DNA of 64,000 nt, from assembly GCA_033807695.1 (NCBI GenBank), contig CM066310.1, positions 2,542,001-2,606,000 of the forward strand, in the 5' to 3' direction. The notes under the pieces were generated by a model that worked only from the letters and a program-made list of their open reading frames with translations, searched no databases and was not told the DNA's origin. Shown piece after piece: positions 24,187-34,661 of this stretch (the stretch's first letter is position 1; every line of letters begins with the position of its first letter). The translations under genes were made by a program, and so were the position numbers. This DNA is from Daedaleopsis sinensis. Taxonomy: Eukaryota; Basidiomycota; Agaricomycetes; Polyporales; Polyporaceae.

Positions 24187-24194
24187 ATATAAAA
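24187..24194 (+). promoter_or_regulatory. TATA box of the first array gene
   Basis: ATATAAAA about 99 nt before the ATG at 24286. Comparable boxes sit 88-123 nt before the ATGs of the other complete array members (30638, 32645, 34539), suggesting strong, regulated expression. Confidence 0.6.
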
Positions 24195-24285
24195 TGGACA
24201 TGACCAGGTCACCTTCACTGTCAGGTTTTTCACGACCCACCCTGACTTTCACTGCCGGCCCCGGTTGTCTTCCTCAGTCACGACC

Positions 24286-25077
24286 ATGTACGCCCTCACC
24301 CTACTGTCTCTCTCGGTCCTCGTCGGCCAATGTGAGTTTCCCTCGAGTGGGCATTTTCGTACTATGTCCAGTCCCTGATTGCCTTGCAGCGATGTCCTCT
24401 GTCATCGATACTCGCTCTGCTATCACCGGCCTCCTGAAGAGGCAAGCCGGGCTCGACCCATCGACCATTCCTCCACAATGCAAGCAAGCCTGTTCGAACA
24501 TAGTCAACACGCTGAACGTGAGTACTCTCCCTGCCTCTCGCGTTTCCGCTGGGGGCTGACACGCGCCTGCGGTAGACGTGCAACCAGGTCAGCTGTCTTT
24601 GCACCGAGAGCGCCAACAGCGGGCTCTACAGCTGCCTCGAGTGTGGTCTCGGACTCGACGCCTCCATCCTTAAAGAGTCCCAGGTCAACCTGGCAGGTAT
24701 GTCAATCTTCTCGTGTCTTTGTCCTTATGCCTCCGAGTCCTCTGCTCACGCGGAATGCCACAGGGTACGAGGACAGCTGCAAGCAAGCCGGCGCGACCGT
24801 CAAGTCGCTCACGCTCACGCTGCCCTCTGGAGCGACTGCGACAGGCACGACGACCGCTGCCGGCGCGTCGTCCCCCACGCCTACGCGTGCGGGCTCGGGC
24901 ACCACCTCGACGGATACCGATACCGATGATTCGGAGGAGACTGACACCGACTCGGTAGACAACCCGCTCGAGACCGGGGGCGCGACCAAAAAGAACGGTG
25001 CAGGGCTTGTCGGGGCGTCCTCTGCCGCGCTCCTGAGCGCTGTCGGTGTTGCGATCGGTGCGTTGCTAGCTCTGTGA
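24286..25077 (+). CDS. GPI-anchored eight-cysteine surface protein (array member 1)
   Basis: Predicted cell-surface protein of unknown function. Exons 24286-24331, 24390-24517, 24576-24696, 24764-25077; 202 aa. The 46-nt first exon encodes the signal peptide (MYALTLLSLSVLVGQ). The mature N-terminal half has eight cysteines (PQCKQAC, TCNQVSCLC, YSCLECGL, DSCKQ), a spacing reminiscent of CFEM-like modules, though not a confident CFEM match. It is followed by a Ser/Thr/Asp-rich stalk (TDTDTDDSEETDTD) and a hydrophobic tail LLSAVGVAIGALLAL, typical of GPI attachment with omega site probably in the preceding NGAG region. A TATA box lies about 99 nt upstream. It is the most complete member of the family repeated at 28.9, 30.7, 32.7 and 34.7 kb. 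Confidence 0.82.
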
Positions 25078-26030
25078 GGGACTTTGACGGAACTACTGCG
25101 ATGTATACACATGCGATGATTGTGGAACGTACGCATGCTACGATCGTTTCTGCTGTACTCTCGCGGGTTAGTCCTTCCAGGATATGGCTTTAATGATGTC
25201 TTCGCACTTAACAAGCTGGCGAATGTGTGTGATCCGCTATCCATGACGTGCACGGGACGTGTCACGTACAGAGAAGAGAGAATGGTAAACCTATACGAAA
25301 TCGATGATAATGAAGTGCTCGATCGACGTTGCACATGAGAATCGTCAGCGGCTTCTTACTTTCGACAGCGGAGCAGAAACACTAACTGAAGGGGCGGTAC
25401 TAGTTGGAGCTCGGGATCTGAGGAGCATGAGTACATATATGTCATCTAGTCGACGCGTACACGCGGCCCGCCCTCGTGGCTTGCGCAAATTCTGCTGTTG
25501 ATCGCTGTCCCTCGGTTTGGGGCGTACTCGGCGCAGCCAGCTATGAGGCTCTATGAGGCTGTCAGTGCATGCATTCATCCACTCGACATATCACTCACCT
25601 CCGAGTCCTCCAGCGTGAGCGCAAAGAAGCGAATGTGTAGTCGTTGAGCGCCTTCGACTTGTACCAAATAAGCGGTGACTAAGCGCCCTGCACCATAGTA
25701 TTCGAGCACCTTTACTAGATTCTGAGCAGCATATGGGACAAATCACCGAAAATGGGGGTCGGCCCTCCCGAAAACCACCGATATACTTACCCCCCTTCCA
25801 AACCTCGCTGACACGAGTCTAGGGAGGGCTCGCCAGATCTATTAAAAGGTATGGGACAGGTGCCGCATCCGATCACGGTTCGTCCCTTGCCTCTTCCTCT
25901 TTGCTTCGTGTTCCCGTGCGACGCCGACGTATCGCCCCCCTCGGATTGGCTTCAGGCCTCAGCAGGCCTCGTGGGTGCAATGTGTCTGAGAATACTTATA
26001 CTGCTCACGGGTGGGACCGTTCCTGCATAC
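25078..26030. other. intergenic, no gene seen
   Basis: Mixed short frames only. It includes GGGGGTCGGCCCTCCC near 25754, whose GGGGGTCGGCC core recurs inside the 32.7-kb gene, and no transposase or RNA gene. Confidence 0.4.
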
Positions 26031-26130
26031 TATCCTCTCCCCTCCCCAATCGCGAGCATGGCCCCTTCGAATGATATGTACGTATCCTCTCCCCTCCCCA
26101 ATCGCGAGCATGGCCCCTTCGAATGATATC
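26031..26130. repeat. 48-bp direct repeat leading into a hairpin
   Basis: A unit starting TATCCTCTCCCCTCCCCAAT occurs at 26031 and again at 26083 (52-bp period), nearly identical over 48 bp. The second unit continues into the left arm of the hairpin at 26111. Confidence 0.8.
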
Positions 26131-26286
26131 TACGCTCTCGTCGGTTTCGCGTGCGAAGCAGTGTGTACTGCTTCGCACCCGAATCCGATGAGAGCGTACA
26201 TATCATTCGAAGGGGCCACATATGTTTTTATTCCAGATCACCCAGCAGCAGGGCTGCTGCTGGGTGATCTAGAATAAAAACATATG
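26111..26286. repeat. two abutting long hairpins
   Basis: Hairpin 1 spans 26111-26218: arms of 52 nt with a few mismatches and a 4-nt loop (26163-26166). Hairpin 2 follows without a gap at 26219-26286: 32-nt arms, 31 of 32 paired, loop GGGC at 26251-26254. Both sit just before the truncated membrane-protein gene. Confidence 0.85.
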
Positions 26287-26392
26287 GATCGTCCTCCTCC
26301 CTCTCCTGACCGCCACAGGAGGCTTCGGTGAGCGACCCCATACGTGGCCCAATGCTCTCAACTGACTCGCGCACACACCCACAGCATGCATC

Positions 26393-26959
26393 ATGGTCGT
26401 CGTGCACTTTGTCCTCGTGAACAGCCCGAACTCCCCCGTCCCTCCTGCCGCAATCGTTCCGCTTGGCACCGCGGGCTACGTCCTGCCACTCGCGACGAAC
26501 ATCATGACCACAGCGCTCATCGTCAAACAGCTCTGGGTCACTGTGCACACCGCGCAGAATCGCGTCGATCGCTTGTCTGTCGCGAGGCGTGCAGCCCGGC
26601 GCGCGGTCGCCATCATCGTCGAGAGTGGGCTCCTCTACCTCGCCACCCAGCTGGTTTTCGTCGTCCTGTTCGCGCGGGAGCACCCAGCGCAGGCAATTGT
26701 CGCGGTAGTGGCGGTGCAGATTTATGTGAGTTAGTTACCTTGGCAAGAATACCTTCCTGACAAAGTGGAACAGGGAATCGCACCCACCCTCATTATCATT
26801 CGCGTCGCACTAGGGTCCTCGCGCGACCGCCCTGACAGCACCATCATCTTGAAACAATTGGATTTCACCGACGAGACAGAACACACTGGGCCCCTCGACA
26901 GTCACACTGCACCCGCTCAGGCATTCGGGTGCTCGCTATCCTCGGTGGTGTCGTCTTAA
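26393..26959 (+). pseudogene. 5'-truncated 7TM-like membrane protein fragment
   Basis: Two exons (26393-26725, 26774-26959) encode the C-terminal half of a multi-pass protein of the same type as the full-length gene at 60933-62290. Shared features in order are PLATN at the end of one membrane helix, a charged loop, I(V)E(S/N) opening the next helix, another long hydrophobic helix, then a splice followed by a helix of the type LIIIRVAL. The N-terminal exons are missing; upstream of 26393 lie the two hairpins instead. The remaining frame is open to TAA at 26957. Either the 5' half was lost by the rearrangement that created the palindromes, or an unrelated upstream start is used. Probably not functional. 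Confidence 0.6.
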
Positions 26960-27237
26960 CCTTTGTGTTCCATGTGGACGCACCCCTGCTTAGTTTCGTG
27001 TTCGATATATATATAACTTGAACTGTGATTATAGTTTCGCACTGTCGCTCGAACACAGAGTATGTATAAATACCGTGGTGATGGAGCCGTCAACCGATTG
27101 TGTGTGTGGCCGTAGCTCCAGGTACAGTGCGCTCCCGCTGTGTAGCCTGGTATACACTGGCTCTCCAAATAAATGCACGTGGTCGTTGACGCCCTTCCTC
27201 AATGCGTGCCGTCAATTTCTTACCTTATTGAAACCAG
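26960..27237. other. intergenic, no gene seen
   Basis: AT-rich in part (ATATATATATAAC near 27006). Nothing coding precedes the transferase fragment that begins at 27238. Confidence 0.4.
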
Positions 27238-27800
27238 GTGGACTTTGATTCTGTCTTCAACCAATCCAGCGCGACATTCGCCTTCGGCTCGCCCGATATT
27301 CTTCCTATGTTCGCGCGAGGTGCCAGACACGGCAATCTTGAGATGTGTTGTTACGACGAGGACGAGGAAGACTTCACCATTGACAAGGGTCAGTAGTTTC
27401 AGCGCGAATCGCGAGCAACGAGTTCATAAGCGACCCAGATGCCACCGCGCACACTGCTGCACAACGCTACATCAGATAGCTCGCTAGATCACCGTCTTCG
27501 TCAGGAGAAGACGGTGTTCTTCCTGCATCTGCTCGGTCTGGATACAACAGGACACTCATATCGACCTCACACTAAAGTAACCCGACGCTCCCTCTGCGAT
27601 ACCTTCAGGACGCTCATCATATTCGTGCAGGAATACATGGCGAACATCCAAGTCGTCGATGAGGTTGTCAAGCAAACAGAAGAATTAATGCGAGAGCTTT
27701 ACAGGGACGAAGAGACGGCGTTTGTCTTCACAGGCATGTCCAAAATCGGGAACCATAGTGACGGCGGTGATGTTCGCCTTCTGCCTATTAACCGTGAGAA
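27238..27800 (+). pseudogene. fragment of GPI ethanolamine-phosphate transferase 1 (MCD4/PIG-N)
   Basis: Relic of the ER enzyme that adds ethanolamine phosphate to the first mannose of GPI precursors. Block 1 (27238-27390) encodes [26 protein letters not shown] and a DEDEEDF motif. Block 2 (about 27509-27800) encodes FLHLLGLDTTGHSYRPH, then after an intron NIQVVDEVVKQTEEL and EETAFVFTGMSKIGNH. Normal enzymes have an ADH triplet before GMSKIGNH, contributing a metal-binding Asp/His; here it is deleted in frame. Exons between the two blocks, the N-terminus and the whole C-terminal membrane region are absent. A clear pseudogene fragment; the active gene must be elsewhere. Confidence 0.8.
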
Positions 27801-28939
27801 TTCCTGCGGTAGACTAGGGTGTGCGCTTAAATTCAATCCCTCCTCCTCCTGCGGGGTCCCACCAGGATAAAGCTGGATAAAGATGAACTTCAACATCCAA
27901 CACCCTCCGACACTCGCGTTAACATGCATCTGATCCATAACCTGTTGCCATCTAATGTGCTCTTGCTCATGCACGCAAATTTGAACTTCCCAAAATCCGA
28001 AGAGGGCGGGTACATCCGGGAAATAAGTAGTCGGTGTAGGAGCGCAACGGAGTCAGCCTCACCGACGGGTGAACTGCTGTTGACTGCCGCAACGTACCAT
28101 TACGTGTTCGTCAACGCATCACACACGGTACCACGAGCGAACTGTATGAACGTTGAGTATTACTCCTTTACATATGCATCGCATACTTATCTCAGGAGCA
28201 TGTACTCAACAACCAATGACGCACATACTGGTTCTAGCTATCATGACCCCAAAACTTCGGAAGTATGCACAGCGAAAGACAACGTCATCGCGACGATCCC
28301 AGTCACCAGACCGATAATACAGTCCCTGGTCAGTCGATGGCAGTGCTGTACACCGTTACAACACACATCACAGGAACGCACCCGAACGCACCGTGCCTTT
28401 CTTCATAACGCGTTTCTACGGACTCACAATCAGTGATTTCGACTGACGGTCTCATCCGCGAGCCACATATGTAATAGGCAGCGATCGGTCTCTGCAGGTC
28501 TCTGCATACAGCCGGCTGCAATTCGTGCCCCAGCTGTGCCGCCGTGTGGGTTTGAAAGTGACCGCCGGCCTCCTGGCCATCCTAGACATCTGCTGCGGTG
28601 CTGCGGTGCCGTGACAGCATCCTGCGCTGCCAAGAAGCCAGCATCGTTATGGGGTCTGTCTCACCAATCACCTCATAGCGCTGCTGCTGAATTCTCGTCC
28701 CAGGTGAAGATGTCTGAGTATTCCGACCGCTACAGGCTGCCACCTCGTTACTTCTCTCACGCACATATAACATGCACCTCATTAATGATGTGCATAGGTC
28801 ACTCCACCAACCCATCTACCCGTCTCTCTGTTCTTTTTAGTTCAGGTCTTCCTACCGCTAGGGCCGCCTTTCTCCTCGAGCTCTATTCGACCAAGCCCTT
28901 CCTCTTTTAACGTGACTAGCACGACTCGCACTTCTGGGT
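27801..28939. other. intergenic, no supported gene
   Basis: About 1.1 kb with short frames lacking similarity. It contains a candidate TATA element (CATATAAC near 28764) upstream of array member 2. Confidence 0.35.
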
Positions 28940-29750
28940 ACGAGACCAGCCCTTCCCCTCGTTGTTATCGCGTTCATCGCTGGTCAAGGTGAGCACATCA
29001 TTCCCGCCGCTCCTCCACCTCTTCTCGTTGCTCAATGGACTTGGGGGTCCGACTTCAGTCTCTGCTAGCTCCGGTTTTACCGTCAGGCAGTCCAGCGACG
29101 CATCCACCGTCATCTCTCTTGACAACGTTCTCGAGAGGGTATTTTGTTTCGCTGCCAATCACTTTCCCTTGACACGTTGCTAACCGGACTTCAGTGCAAG
29201 ACGCCTTGCGCGTGCACCGTGAACGTTCTCACCCTGAGATGTAGCGTCACCTACTGTGCTCCTCGAAACGCTCGCTAACCATTGTGCTCATTGCAGACTT
29301 GCATGGACATCAATGGCACGGCCTGCCTTTGCAACGCCAACGTCCAGTCGATCATCGTAGCCTGTCTCCAATGCGGCCTCAACGGCAGCGCCGACGCCGA
29401 CCTACTCAGCGCGGCGCAGAAGTCCATGGATAGTCTCTCTTCCCTTCGTGCTCTTTCAATCACATGCCACTCCCCGCAACGCGCATCATTTTACCATGTA
29501 CGTCTACCGGTACTTACGCTGTGTTGTTTTATCAGAGTGGGAGGACGCGTGTAACAGCTCGGGCGCGAACCTGCCCCACAAGACGATCAGCGACGCAACC
29601 TCTTCCAACTCTACTGGCGCGTCCCCCAGCAGTGCGGCGTCCGGCTCGTCGAACTCGACCTCGATCGACAAGGGGTCAAACGGCGCGAGCTCCGTCGCGA
29701 TTTCGTCCGGCGCGGTTACCGGCGCAGTTTTGGCTGCTCTTATTTTGTAG
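28940..29750 (+). pseudogene. GPI-anchored cysteine-rich protein with ACG in place of ATG (array member 2)
   Basis: Closest relative of array member 1. The signal exon is readable as RPALPLVVIAFIAGQ and is 49 nt long from 28940 to 28988, exactly the size seen in members 3 and 4, but its first codon is ACG. In-frame codons upstream run into a TGA at 28913 without an ATG. Later exons: about 29051-29140 (VSASSGFTVRQSS through DNVLER), a short exon from about 29195 (CKTPCAC), about 29296-29431 (TCMDINGTACLCN, VACLQCGLNGS), and about 29536-29750 (EDACNSSG, Ser/Thr stalk, hydrophobic tail AVTGAVLAALIL). The borders of the third and fourth introns are uncertain. Either a very recent start-codon loss or a gene started at a non-AUG codon; the rest looks intact. 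Confidence 0.55.
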
Positions 29751-30733
29751 CAGTGAGGCCGCAAGCATGCGTTACGTGCTGAAACTCCTGCTGTGTTTCC
29801 TTTCCTAGAGTCTACGCTTACCTTATAATTCTAGCGATGGCATTTTTGGTGTTCACCTCAGATCTCCAAGTGTGCGAAGCACTTCTGGGAGTCTCGCGTG
29901 AATACCATTCGAGAAGCACCGGGACATTTGAGAGCTTGTGAGACATTTATCCCTTCAGCCTGCAATCGTCACTTGACATTGGGACTGCTTCGTTTGATCA
30001 CGGTCGTTTGCTCGCGTTGACAACAATGCGATGCTATACTCAGCTCTCGAAAGCATAGTCATGTACGTCCGGAAGGTCATGTCTATCTCTAGATATTCTA
30101 CGGGCAGCTCCAATCCGTCATAAACTATACACCCCTGCTAACGAGCGAACACGCAAAACAGTACCCATTTCTTGCGCCATGGAAGTTAGGAAGTCAGAGT
30201 AACTATCACGGGGCCGGGAAGTTACGAAGGTAACGGCGAGGAACCCGGTCCCTTCCATGATGTACAACCGCGTTATAGCGACCATCGCCTTGTCATCTTA
30301 GGCAACATGCCGTCCTCCGCCGAGGTACATTCCAGCATTCCCTCCTCCAGCGAGGTTGGGCGATTAGAAGCCTATCATACTTGCCCCGGACGAGTCGCGT
30401 GTGGATGGTTCGTGAATTGATCCTGCCATCCTGTCAGTTTAGAGGCCTGAAAAGACCCCCGAAAGGTATGCACAGTGCCATGAGATGCTTATAGCACGGT
30501 ATTCAGATAGATGGGAAGATGCAATGCTTCAAGGTGTGCATCGACCGTGATAGGAATTGCGTGAACTTGCTCGTTCCGTCCCTCAGAAGAGTTGTCCATG
30601 CAAAATTCTGGCTCATCAGTGCTCGTACGACTCTGCGTATAAAACACGGACTGCTGTTGGCAGAGAAAGGTCGTCGTCGATACACCTCTCTACCCAAGTC
30701 ACAGACATCCTCCTTCTCACTCACAAGATCAAC
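29751..30733. other. intergenic, no gene seen
   Basis: About 1 kb of flank between array members 2 and 3. A TATA box at 30638-30644 serves member 3. No other coding signal. Confidence 0.4.
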
Positions 30734-31357
30734 ATGCGTGTCTCGCAGACTGTCTTCACCCTCGTCTTCGTCCTCGCAAGCGGTACGTGCCACGAGCCAC
30801 GCACGTTGACACACGGAGCCACAAACTGACTCCTACTCTGACGTGTCCGGACAATGCAGGAGTGTTCGCGGCGCAAATCAAGCGTTACCCTGCCGACCCC
30901 ACTGACGCTCCAGCCGGGCCCAGCGACAGCACCGCGCCCCAGGATCCGGCGCCGAGTGCGTACAGTCGAGCTCTGTCCAACAGCAGCGGACACTGACCTT
31001 GCCATTGCTGTGACAGCGCCCGCCCCGGTGCCGGCGCCGAGTGGCAACGGGCCAGTCAGTGCTCCTCTCTCCGGCTCTGGGGCGCACTCAGGCTCGGTGA
31101 ACGCGACCCACTCCGCTTCAAGCAGCTCAAACAGCTCGGTACGTCCGTCCTGCACTACAAGATCAGCTATCACTGTCTCGTGAGGCTGACTGCCTACCAT
31201 TAATGGCACTTTGCAGACCGTCTCTATCGGGTCGAGCACGACGCACTCCACTGCCAGCGCGACCCACACCGTCGTTCACACCGGAAACGGCGCGGGCATG
31301 AACGCTCCTCTCGTGGGCGCGGCTATATTTGCTGCGGGTCTGGGGCTGGTGTTGTAG
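30734..31357 (+). CDS. GPI-anchored Ser/Thr/Pro-rich protein (array member 3)
   Basis: Unknown function. Exons 30734-30782 (49 nt, signal MRVSQTVFTLVFVLAS), 30860-30955, 31017-31138, 31217-31357; 135 aa. The signal probably ends at GVFAA. The mature chain is low-complexity: QDPAPTPAPVPAPSGNG, then Ser/Asn-rich (SASSSSNSS, candidate N- and O-glycosylation), and ends in a hydrophobic tail GAAIFAAGLGLVL, indicating GPI attachment. No cysteines remain in the mature part, unlike members 1 and 2. The second intron (GTGCGT...ACAG) is needed to leave a frame that otherwise stops at TGA 30994. A TATA box lies about 90 nt upstream. Confidence 0.75.
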
Positions 31358-32732
31358 ACTTGAATTCTACTGCCGTCATGGTGGATGAGGTTCAAGAAGA
31401 ATACCCTCGACTCAAGCGTCTTCGGGCCGGAGGAGGGTCCGGCATTGTCCGTGAGGGTTCTCACGCCATCATGGGCACTTCCTCCTCGGACCTCCTCTCA
31501 TCTCTCTCTTCGATGGTATTATACGATAACGCACTTAACGACTCCATACGCCTCTACGACTCTTTGCTGCTACGGCCTTTTACGCTGGTTTTGTGTGCTC
31601 TGGTGATAGAAATATACTGGCTTTGTCTCGCAAAGCAGGAGCTTTTGAGAAGATTCAACGGTACGTACGCGCGGGTTCAGGTTCAACATATTAATCTCTA
31701 GTAGTCTTGTAGTAAGTGGCGTTTCCCACAACTACTATAAATGAGGGATAGCAACCGTCACTGACATCCATCTATCTTCCTTGTTCATCGTGCGACTGTA
31801 TCCTGTTCATGCGTACAGCGTGGCCAGATCAAGGAAGCATGCCACGTCAGTGCTGCGAGAATGAGACCATCCGACTCCCGAGTACCGATCGACGACGGCC
31901 TTTGATCCTGGTTTTCTCAACACTCAAGCTGTTCATAGGTATGATCACCAATAGCCAGACGGGGCGCGGATGCACACCTGATTGCGCGGCCGTTCGACGT
32001 ACTTTGGACGGGCTTTGAAGGAGATTCTCAGTCTTGATCGCTAACAGACCGCGATACTGATGCCTTCTCCGTTCCAGTCTAGAAGCTCATTGCAGCCGCA
32101 TAGCTTCGGTGTCTGTATGGACGGAAGTCAGAGTTCCCATGCCCCTGCGGCAAGGCGAGCCCGTCTCTCGAAAGCGACGGTCATCCTGTACGATCGCTTA
32201 CCCACCACGGAGATGGTGATGATTGTTGGTTGTGCATCCCAGTAGTCTCAGATGGAAGTCACCCACGGACGGAGTTCTGCTGTGGGAGCAACCTGGGAGC
32301 AACAGTCAACTTGGTTCCTGATACCGGCATTCCAATCAGACAGACTCTGCGTTGGCCATCCCAATCCATCTCACGTCTGACAGTTGACATCGTTCATCTT
32401 CGTGGATGTAGACACCAACGCGAGAACCGTCTTCCTTGGGCTGTTGGCTATACGGGAGGCGCAAGAACGTGCCATGCTCGCGGACACCGGGTGTACGGTG
32501 CTGTCAACAAGGTGCGCGAAATGTTCATCTCGGACCATCGTTGTCCGCGTCTATGCATTCACAGAAGGGATCACGCGAGCTCTGCCACAGGCGCAGCTCC
32601 CATCTTCTATTCCTGACGTCTCCTTGATCCCCACCTATTTCCCGTATATACTCACAAGGGGATCAACCAGAGACCTTCGCCTCCCTTTTCTTTTTCTTCC
32701 CCACCTTCGCTGTCCATCGTTCGTTTCCAGCT
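31358..32732. other. intergenic, no supported gene
   Basis: Has TATA-like CTATAAAT near 31735 and several short frames, but no signal exon followed by Ser/Thr-rich exons was found. Possibly a fully decayed array member. The TATA at 32645 belongs to member 4. Confidence 0.35.
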
Positions 32733-33584
32733 ATGCGCGGCCTCTACGCCCTCTTCGCTATCCTGTTTCTCGTTGCTCAAGGTATGTCCTGAGAGCATTC
32801 GCTATAGAGGTTACACCCTCATCTGTCCTTGTGTAGTGGCGGGACACCCCGACGACGGGGGGTCGGCCTTTATAAGTGTTAGGCTAGGCGGAGTCGTAAG
32901 TGGCTATCCGTATCCTTTCAGCCCTCTACTTATGGATTCTTCCAGATCCAGATCAAACGTGATATTCCTGGCCGATTTTTGTCCATGCCATCATTCAGCT
33001 CGGCTTCATCCACGACTTCAACGCCAAACTCGTCTGAGAGCTCATCTGTAGACTCGAGCATCACACCGACCGGAACGTCCTCAACCAGCGACGTCTCGCA
33101 CTCTGCGTCGACCACTGGTACAAGCTCGCAAAGCTCGGGCTCCCAGTCGGGTTCCGCCAGCCGGACAAGCTCAGGTTCCATTTCGACCCAGCACTCCAAC
33201 TCCTCCTCCTCCTCCACTCACTCGAGCTCGAGCTCGAGCATCACGCTTTCCACGGTCAGTACCGATCTTCTGCTCAGTCTCCTCCCGACCCAACTTCGCG
33301 TCTCTCTCAACTAAACCCCCGCTCTACAGACATCTACTTCGAAGGTGTCCACGCTCTCGACGTCGACCGTGACTGCCCCAGCGCAGGGCACGAGTACGCT
33401 GACCGTGCCCCCGAGCTCCGACTCCAGCCCCCTCATAGCGCCCAGCGCCCCGACCGCCCCGTCTGCGAACACGACGACTACGGCCGCAGGTGGGAACGGC
33501 GCGCTCGCGGGCGTTGTCTTGGACACGAGGCTCTCTGTCGCCGCTGCGATCGCTGTTGGCGCTGCGGTCGCCTTCGGGCTGTAA
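32733..33584 (+). CDS. GPI-anchored serine-rich protein (array member 4)
   Basis: Unknown function, probably a heavily O-mannosylated wall or membrane mucin. Exons 32733-32781 (49 nt, signal MRGLYALFAILFLVAQ), 32837-32895, 32946-33254, 33330-33584; 223 aa. After a short N-terminal stretch (VAGHPDDGG, IQIKRDIPGRF) the protein is dominated by Ser and Thr, including runs of five serines, then a Thr/Pro part (TAPAQGTSTLTVPPSSDSS) and a hydrophobic tail SVAAAIAVGAAVAFGL for a GPI anchor. The two C-terminal introns are phase 0. It shares the signal-exon size and phase with its neighbours, but almost nothing of their mature sequence. Confidence 0.75.
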
Positions 33585-34661
33585 GTGGGTGTTGTTCTAA
33601 GAAAAGAACGACAGCGAACAGTCGACGGCACGGCGTACGATGGGGCTTAGCGCGAGCCTGGCCCTTCCCCGACGCCATTTGATCCATCCCTTCTTCTCTA
33701 TCTACTATTTCTGCTGTGGAACCCTACGAACCGGACACCCCGGTACACTCCGTACATCCGTACACCTCCATTCCTTTCCTTCGCAGTGTGTTGTGGTATA
33801 CCAGATTCCCTATTGTTGTCGCTGCTGTACTCTAATGATTGTGCATGTCGCGGCCGAGACGTGTGTATACACACATCCGGCCAGCCCAAGTCCCAGTACT
33901 TCCTTACTGTGTTCTACTGAATCGAGATGATTTATTCAAAGGTTCTCACGGTCGCGCGGGCAAATGCCCGGGTTCCCTGCCTGATGAACGTGTCCCCAAC
34001 CATGGTCCATGAGCATGTCGTCTTCAGGTTCAACCAAGGTTCAACGTTCAACGTCCACCACCTCGCTGTGTCCGGACCATCCAAACTGCGCACCGCCCTT
34101 GACTAGCACTTCAATCCGGTATCATTCGAAGAAGCATGCACGCGTCACTCCGGGTCTGACGGGAAGACTGGATTGTCCGCGCAACACCCATCCTCGCCGC
34201 GGGTTTCTTCTATGCCTGACCTCTCTCGCCCCCGCCCCTGGTCAAGGTTGGTGCGACGGCCCAGACACACTCAAACAATAGGTACTAGGTTCTGCCTTGC
34301 AGCCTGGCACACGCGGGACAAACTTTCCGCATCGGAGGATGTGCGCCATTCCGGCCCTGAGTTCACGAGGATTCATCGGACTTAGACCAGCATCGAGGCC
34401 TTCTTCCATGGACCGCGCTTCGAGTGCGAGGGACCTGCGAGAACTGAAGCCCATAAGTGCAGCCCGGGAAGTCGGGGGACGCGCGGTGGTATACCTCTTC
34501 TGCTGTCCGACCTTCTAGTCCTTCCGCATGGTCTTCGGTATAAAAGACGCATACAGGGGAATCCGGATGCCTCGCCTTCTCGGGACGCTTGAGCTAGCTG
34601 CTGCCTCCCGTCTTGTACTTCAAGGCTAGAGCGCGTTATCCGATCTGGGACGCGCGAGAGG
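33585..34661. other. intergenic, no supported gene
   Basis: About 1.1 kb. TATA box TATAAAA at 34539-34545 precedes member 5. An ATG at 34567 lies too close to this TATA to be a likely start. No other feature. Confidence 0.4.

Larger units (their letters stand above)
21315..24285. other. gene-poor, repeat-bearing region
   Basis: About 3 kb without supported genes. It contains several TACTAGTACTTAC-like motifs (near 21583 and 23970), an AG-rich tract near 22588-22610, overlapping 60-70 codon frames on both strands around 22780-23000, and the hairpin at 23121-23187. It may be transposon debris, but no family was recognised. Confidence 0.4.

Noticed and set aside
24286..25077. Calling array member 1 a CFEM protein
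   Set aside because: It has eight cysteines, but their spacing does not clearly match the CFEM consensus, so only the resemblance was noted.
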